Source of the DNA: Oscillospiraceae bacterium
GTDB taxonomy: Bacteria; Bacillota; Clostridia; Oscillospirales; Acutalibacteraceae
Length of the DNA stretch: 43,582 nucleotides
Direction: 5' to 3'
NCBI GenBank assembly: GCA_015065785.1
Contig: SVPR01000019.1
Span: forward strand, 1 to 43,582
Part shown: positions 40,879 through 43,582 of the stretch, in pieces
How the letters are laid out: each line of letters opens with the position of its first letter
Numbering within the stretch: position 1 is the stretch's first letter
Notes under the pieces: generated by a model
Seen by the model: the letters and a program-made list of their open reading frames with translations, nothing else
What the model was told of the DNA's origin: nothing
The model's database searches: none
Translations under genes and position numbers: made by a program

Positions 40879-41379
40879 TCATTTGTTATACTCTAGAAAT
40901 ACCTTTTTAAAATTATTAAGTTTTCTTATAGATGTATAAACTGAATATTCTTCGCCTTTGCATTTTATTTTAACAAAATCTTTTGTTACCTCTTCAACAT
41001 AGTTAAGATTCACTAAGAAACTACTATGTGGTTGAGCGAATATTTTTTTATTTAGTGTCTCTTTCCAATACTCCAGCGAGAGATTAGTTTCAATTCGTTT
41101 TCCGTCAACATACACCGCAGATTTTCTGTTTTCTATTGCTATGTAAATAATTTCACTTGGATGTATTCTGCACACATCCTTGTTGCTTGTCTGAACAATC
41201 AAATCTCTGATACAACAAGGTTTATTGCAACATTCATTTTCACCATTCAAATCAATACAAATTTTTTCTAAACCACAACACTCTGTTAATTCAAAAGATA
41301 TTTCGTTATCATTTAAAATTTTAATGACTTTTGCCTTTATTTCATCTTTTTTCGCCACATCATATACTACTGAACTCAT
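40879..41379 (-). CDS. LytTR-type DNA-binding regulator with cysteine-rich N-terminus
   Basis: 166 aa from the ATG at 41379 (AGGATGGG upstream; an ATG three codons earlier overlaps that site). Residues 68-165 form a LytTR domain: IIYIAIENRKSAVYVDGK, the AQPHSSFLVNLNYV core and YSVYTSIRKLNNF. Instead of a response-regulator receiver the N-terminus (1-65) is short and carries eight cysteines up to residue 70 (C34, C35, C41, C50, C51, C55, C56, C70), including CC and CC pairs. This could bind metal or sense redox state. No histidine kinase is adjacent. Likely a regulator of the neighbouring cassette. Confidence 0.85.
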   Translation of the reverse strand: MSSVVYDVAKKDEIKAKVIKILNDNEISFELTECCGLEKICIDLNGENECCNKPCCIRDLIVQTSNKDVCRIHPSEIIYIAIENRKSAVYVDGKRIETNLSLEYWKETLNKKIFAQPHSSFLVNLNYVEEVTKDFVKIKCKGEEYSVYTSIRKLNNFKKVFLEYNK

Positions 41380-41878
41380 AAAACCCATCCTGTATTTTTA
41401 ATACGAAGGTTTACCCCTCATTTATATATGACGAAAATCGACAAAAGCTACATAAAAATTTTGATTTTTTTTAAAAATCAGCGTTTCGCATATATTAAGG
41501 TCATTTTACTTAGTTAAAATCACAACAAGCGACCGTTTTTGTTATCTTAAATATCATCTCTTCTTGCTGATGTTAAATTTAAAACCAAACGCTCAATAAT
41601 TCATCGACAAAACACACTTGTTAAACCGTTTTCCTTTTCCGCATAATAGTTGTATAATAAATTCAAGTTTAAATAAAGGATTATGCAAAAATGAATAAAA
41701 GTAATTAATAGAAAAAACTATTATTTTGTTTACCTTCTGAACAAAATATTGTATTTTAAGAAACGCCCTAAATGTCAGGAATGATTGATAATATTTTATA
41801 AATTCCTACTATTTTGAATCAAAAAGTATTATACAAACTGCGTTTTTGTCAATTTTAATATCATCTTTGCTAAATATC
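41380..41878. other. Intergenic region upstream of the LytTR gene
   Basis: No supported gene. Seen: a palindrome TGATTTTT / AAAAATCA (41462-41480); two related words with ACCGTTTT near 41530 and 41620; a dyad GCATAAT ... ATTATGC (about 41642-41687); and after AAAGGA a start codon that opens only 3- and 5-codon frames (41684-41710), which looks like a decayed gene start or leader. An AT-only hairpin TAATAG / CTATTA with TTTTGTTT follows (about 41706-41731). Possible LytTR sites cannot be defined. Confidence 0.4.
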
Positions 41879-41907
41879 TTGATACTTTATTAATATCATA
41901 ATAATAT
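41879..41907 (+). promoter_or_regulatory. Promoter of the three-hairpin RNA
   Basis: TTGATA (41879-41884), 17-bp spacer, TAATAT (41902-41907). The expected +1 is 41914, the first base of a 14-bp inverted repeat. Confidence 0.6.
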
Positions 41908-41913
41908 TTAATT

Positions 41914-42090
41914 GTACGTATTGTTTCGTTTTTCTTCTTTCAATTTTAATATTAAACCCAAACAAAGAAACAATACGTACACACCTTATGCAATAACCAG
42001 TACAAATTTCAACTTTTTCAACTGGTTGTTGCATTTATTTCATTAGAAAATAGGTTATGTAATGTTACACTACATAACCTTTTACTTTTT
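41914..42090 (+). ncRNA. Predicted structured RNA of three large hairpins (about 175 nt)
   Basis: Hairpin 1 is a perfect 14-bp stem GTACGTATTGTTTC (41914-41927) / GAAACAATACGTAC (41967-41980) with a 39-nt loop. Hairpin 2 is a 14-bp stem ATGCAATAACCAGT (41988-42001) / ACTGGTTGTTGCAT (42021-42034) with one wobble pair. Hairpin 3 is AGGTTATGTA (42052-42061) / TACATAACCT (42071-42080), followed by TTTACTTTTT, a terminator. No open frame lies inside. The same stems could also act as DNA sites. It faces the LytTR gene, which is divergent from it. Confidence 0.55.
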
Positions 42091-42100
42091 CGAAAATTAA

Positions 42101-42361
42101 TCAATTACCTTGGGATATATATTTCATTATATTGTTCATAGACAACATTCGTCCTTCACAAACATAATTATACAACGCTTCGTTTTTATTTGCACAATTT
42201 AAAACTTTTTCCTTTACTGTCTCTACATCACATTCTATTTCAATACAAGATATGCACAACAAGTAGTAACGTATGGTATAGCGATATTTCTTATTTGTAT
42301 ACCATTTTGCTGTTTTTATCGATACATAAAATATTTTCTCGTTGTGTTGCAATATCAGCAT
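42101..42361 (-). CDS. Possible small protein, unknown function
   Basis: 86 aa beginning MLILQHNEKIFYVSI. The middle is aromatic and cysteine-containing (RYYLLCISCIEIECDV), and the end is helix-like (ETVKEKVLNCANKNEALYNYV). The frame is open and the terminator hairpin of the facing RNA lies just after its stop, which would suit convergent units. Against it: no ribosome site before the only ATG. I regard it as possible, perhaps a truncated gene. Confidence 0.35.
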   Translation of the reverse strand: MLILQHNEKIFYVSIKTAKWYTNKKYRYTIRYYLLCISCIEIECDVETVKEKVLNCANKNEALYNYVCEGRMLSMNNIMKYISQGN

Positions 42362-42439
42362 CTGGCGAATAATAAGAATGACTCTATCCCATTATTCATA
42401 CCTATCACTGAAATGAGATTATTAAGTTTAAAACCTGCT

Positions 42440-42458
42440 GGATAACCTATAGTTATCC
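42440..42458. promoter_or_regulatory. Palindrome upstream of the tyrosine recombinase
   Basis: Perfect inverted repeat GGATAAC-CTATA-GTTATCC, 22 bp before the recombinase promoter. It could be an operator or a recombination-protein binding site. Confidence 0.45.
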
Positions 42459-42479
42459 TTTAAATTTATTTATGTTCAC

Positions 42480-42508
42480 TCGACAAAGCAAAATAAATCC
42501 GTCATAAT
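42480..42508 (+). promoter_or_regulatory. Promoter of the tyrosine recombinase gene
   Basis: TCGACA (42480-42485), 17-bp spacer, CATAAT (42503-42508), followed by CGGAGG and the ATG at 42536. Confidence 0.55.
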
Positions 42509-42535
42509 ATTTCTAAAAAAACGGAGGTTTTGCTT

Positions 42536-43438
42536 ATGAGTTTACAAACTGAAATTGATAATTATATTGTCGTTTGCGACAATCTAAAAGGTTTAAGCAA
42601 ATTGACAATAAAGGCATATAAAATTGATTTAAAGCAATTTTATGAATATGCCGAAAAATTGGATTGGCTTTCAAAAGAATGTATAACAACTTATATCGAT
42701 AAGTTATATAAGTCATACAGTCCAAAAAGTGCCAAACGAAAAATTGCTTGTTTAAAAGCATTTTATCGATATTTGGAAATGGAAGAAATTATAGAATACA
42801 GTCCATTTCACAAAATAAAACTTAAATATAAAGAACCAATTTTATTGCCAAAAACAATAGCAATAAATGATATTCAAAAGATTTTAATTTGCGCGTATAA
42901 AACCAAAGATAATAGCAAAACAAAAAAACAATATGAAACAAGGTTGAGAGATTTATTGATACTTGAGTTGTTATTTTCAACTGGTATGCGAGTTTCAGAA
43001 ATTTCTCATTTAGAAACAGATGCTATAAATTTACTGAATGGTACAATACGAATTTTCGGGAAGGGTTCCAAAGAACGAATAATGTGCCTTACAAATGATT
43101 CAATAATTACCTTGTTAAACGAATATATTGAAATGAATCCTAAAAATCAACAATATTTGTTCACTAATCGGTTAGGAAACAGGTTGTCCGAACAATCAAT
43201 AAGAAATATGATAAACAATTATGCTTGTGTAGCTGGTGTAACGCAACATATAACGCCTCACATGTTCCGTCACACCTTTGCTACAGCTTTGCATGATGAA
43301 GATGTAGATATCAGATACATTCAGCAGTTGTTGGGCCATAGTTCCATCTCAACTACTCAAATCTACACACACATCAGTACAAACAAAATATATAAACTTC
43401 TCGAAGAAAAGCACCCGAGGAACAAAATAGATATCTAA
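42536..43438 (+). CDS. XerD-like tyrosine recombinase / integrase
   Basis: 300 aa from the ATG at 42536 (CGGAGG eight bases upstream). The N-terminal SAM-like core-binding domain spans about 1-90 and the catalytic domain about 105-290. All catalytic residues are visible: R152 in TGMRVSE, K176 in GKGSKER, H242 and R245 in HMFRHTFAT, H268 in LGHSS, and nucleophile Y277 in QIYTH. The length fits Xer-type enzymes, but neighbours are accessory genes rather than cell-division genes, so it more likely moves or inverts local DNA. Low GC and many Lys/Ile codons match the accessory block. Confidence 0.92.
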   Translation: MSLQTEIDNYIVVCDNLKGLSKLTIKAYKIDLKQFYEYAEKLDWLSKECITTYIDKLYKSYSPKSAKRKIACLKAFYRYLEMEEIIEYSPFHKIKLKYKEPILLPKTIAINDIQKILICAYKTKDNSKTKKQYETRLRDLLILELLFSTGMRVSEISHLETDAINLLNGTIRIFGKGSKERIMCLTNDSIITLLNEYIEMNPKNQQYLFTNRLGNRLSEQSIRNMINNYACVAGVTQHITPHMFRHTFATALHDEDVDIRYIQQLLGHSSISTTQIYTHISTNKIYKLLEEKHPRNKIDI

Positions 43439-43446
43439 TTTTAATA

Positions 43447-43480
43447 CCTTCTGTACACAATTTGTACAGGAGGTTTTTGC
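43447..43480 (+). terminator. Terminator after the tyrosine recombinase
   Basis: 11-bp stem CCTTCTGTACA / TGTACAGGAGG (one G-T pair), loop CAATT, then TTTTTGCTTTT. Confidence 0.85.
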
Positions 43481-43525
43481 TTTTAAAGGATAATATTTAA
43501 TTATCGTTAAGAAAGATGTGGAATT

Positions 43526-43582
43526 ATGCAAAAAAAATACACCCAAAAATTTTATGATAAATATTTTGAAGGTTCATACTCT
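43526..43582 (+). CDS. Start of a gene cut by the window end
   Basis: Nineteen open codons, MQKKYTQKFYDKYFEGSYS, running off the right edge. A purine-rich GAAAGATGTGG lies upstream. The beginning could fit a SAM-dependent methyltransferase or similar enzyme, but too little is present to say. Confidence 0.45.
   Translation, partial: MQKKYTQKFYDKYFEGSYS

Noticed and set aside
41684-41710. Tiny frames (3 and 5 codons) after AAAGGA
   Set aside because: Too short to support a peptide; recorded only as a possible decayed gene start.

Overview
The window looks like a low-GC, Gram-positive anaerobe of the class Clostridia, most likely a gut or rumen Oscillospirales/Ruminococcaceae-type bacterium. 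This rests on strongly AT-rich DNA with canonical Firmicutes promoters, strong AGGAGG-type ribosome sites, TTG/GTG starts, two GH3 beta-glucosidases (one with the reversed domain order known from rumen clostridia), long-form Hpf, and a TnpX/TndX-type large serine recombinase with a TnpW-like partner. The assignment is inferred from gene content only.

Left part (1-33 kb) is mostly ordinary chromosome. The 5' half of RNase P RNA (rnpB) runs off the left edge. Then come the overlapping nadA-nadB-nadC operon, divergent glyA, a small membrane protein, hpf, an OGG-type glycosylase and an 876-bp AT-rich gap. A HAD-PHP fusion enzyme and membrane proteins follow. A GH3 / Gfo-Idh-MocA / surface-repeat-protein operon is followed by a tight parA-parB-serS-rlmB operon ending in an 817-aa protein that looks like a degenerate P-type ATPase. 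Next are an HTH regulator divergent from a zinc-ribbon membrane protein, tRNA-Thr(GGT), small membrane proteins, a reversed GH3 enzyme, a YfcC-type transporter, trmB, mltG and a membrane chemoreceptor.

From about 33 kb the window becomes accessory. It has a predicted CU-rich small RNA, then tRNA-Pro(GGG) whose 3' end is duplicated exactly (21 bp) around a 133-bp spacer full of short perfect hairpins. Beyond it is a mobile-element module: large serine recombinase, TnpW-like protein, a tandem repeat pair, a ParB-like protein and an AbiEi/AbiEii toxin-antitoxin pair. The last block (39.2-43.5 kb) holds a predicted 240-nt structured RNA, an HNH plus PD-(D/E)XK-like nuclease, a LytTR regulator with a cysteine-rich N-terminus, a second predicted RNA made of three large hairpins, a small unknown ORF and a XerD-like tyrosine recombinase. 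A new gene begins at the right edge.

The strongest candidates for something undescribed are: (i) the nuclease / LytTR cassette bracketed by two independently promoted structured RNAs; (ii) the hairpin cassette duplicated into the tRNA-Pro 3' end; (iii) the degenerate P-type ATPase in the chromosome-partition operon; and (iv) the CU-rich small RNA upstream of the chemoreceptor. All RNA calls rest on promoter, fold and terminator patterns read by eye, not on expression or covariance data.
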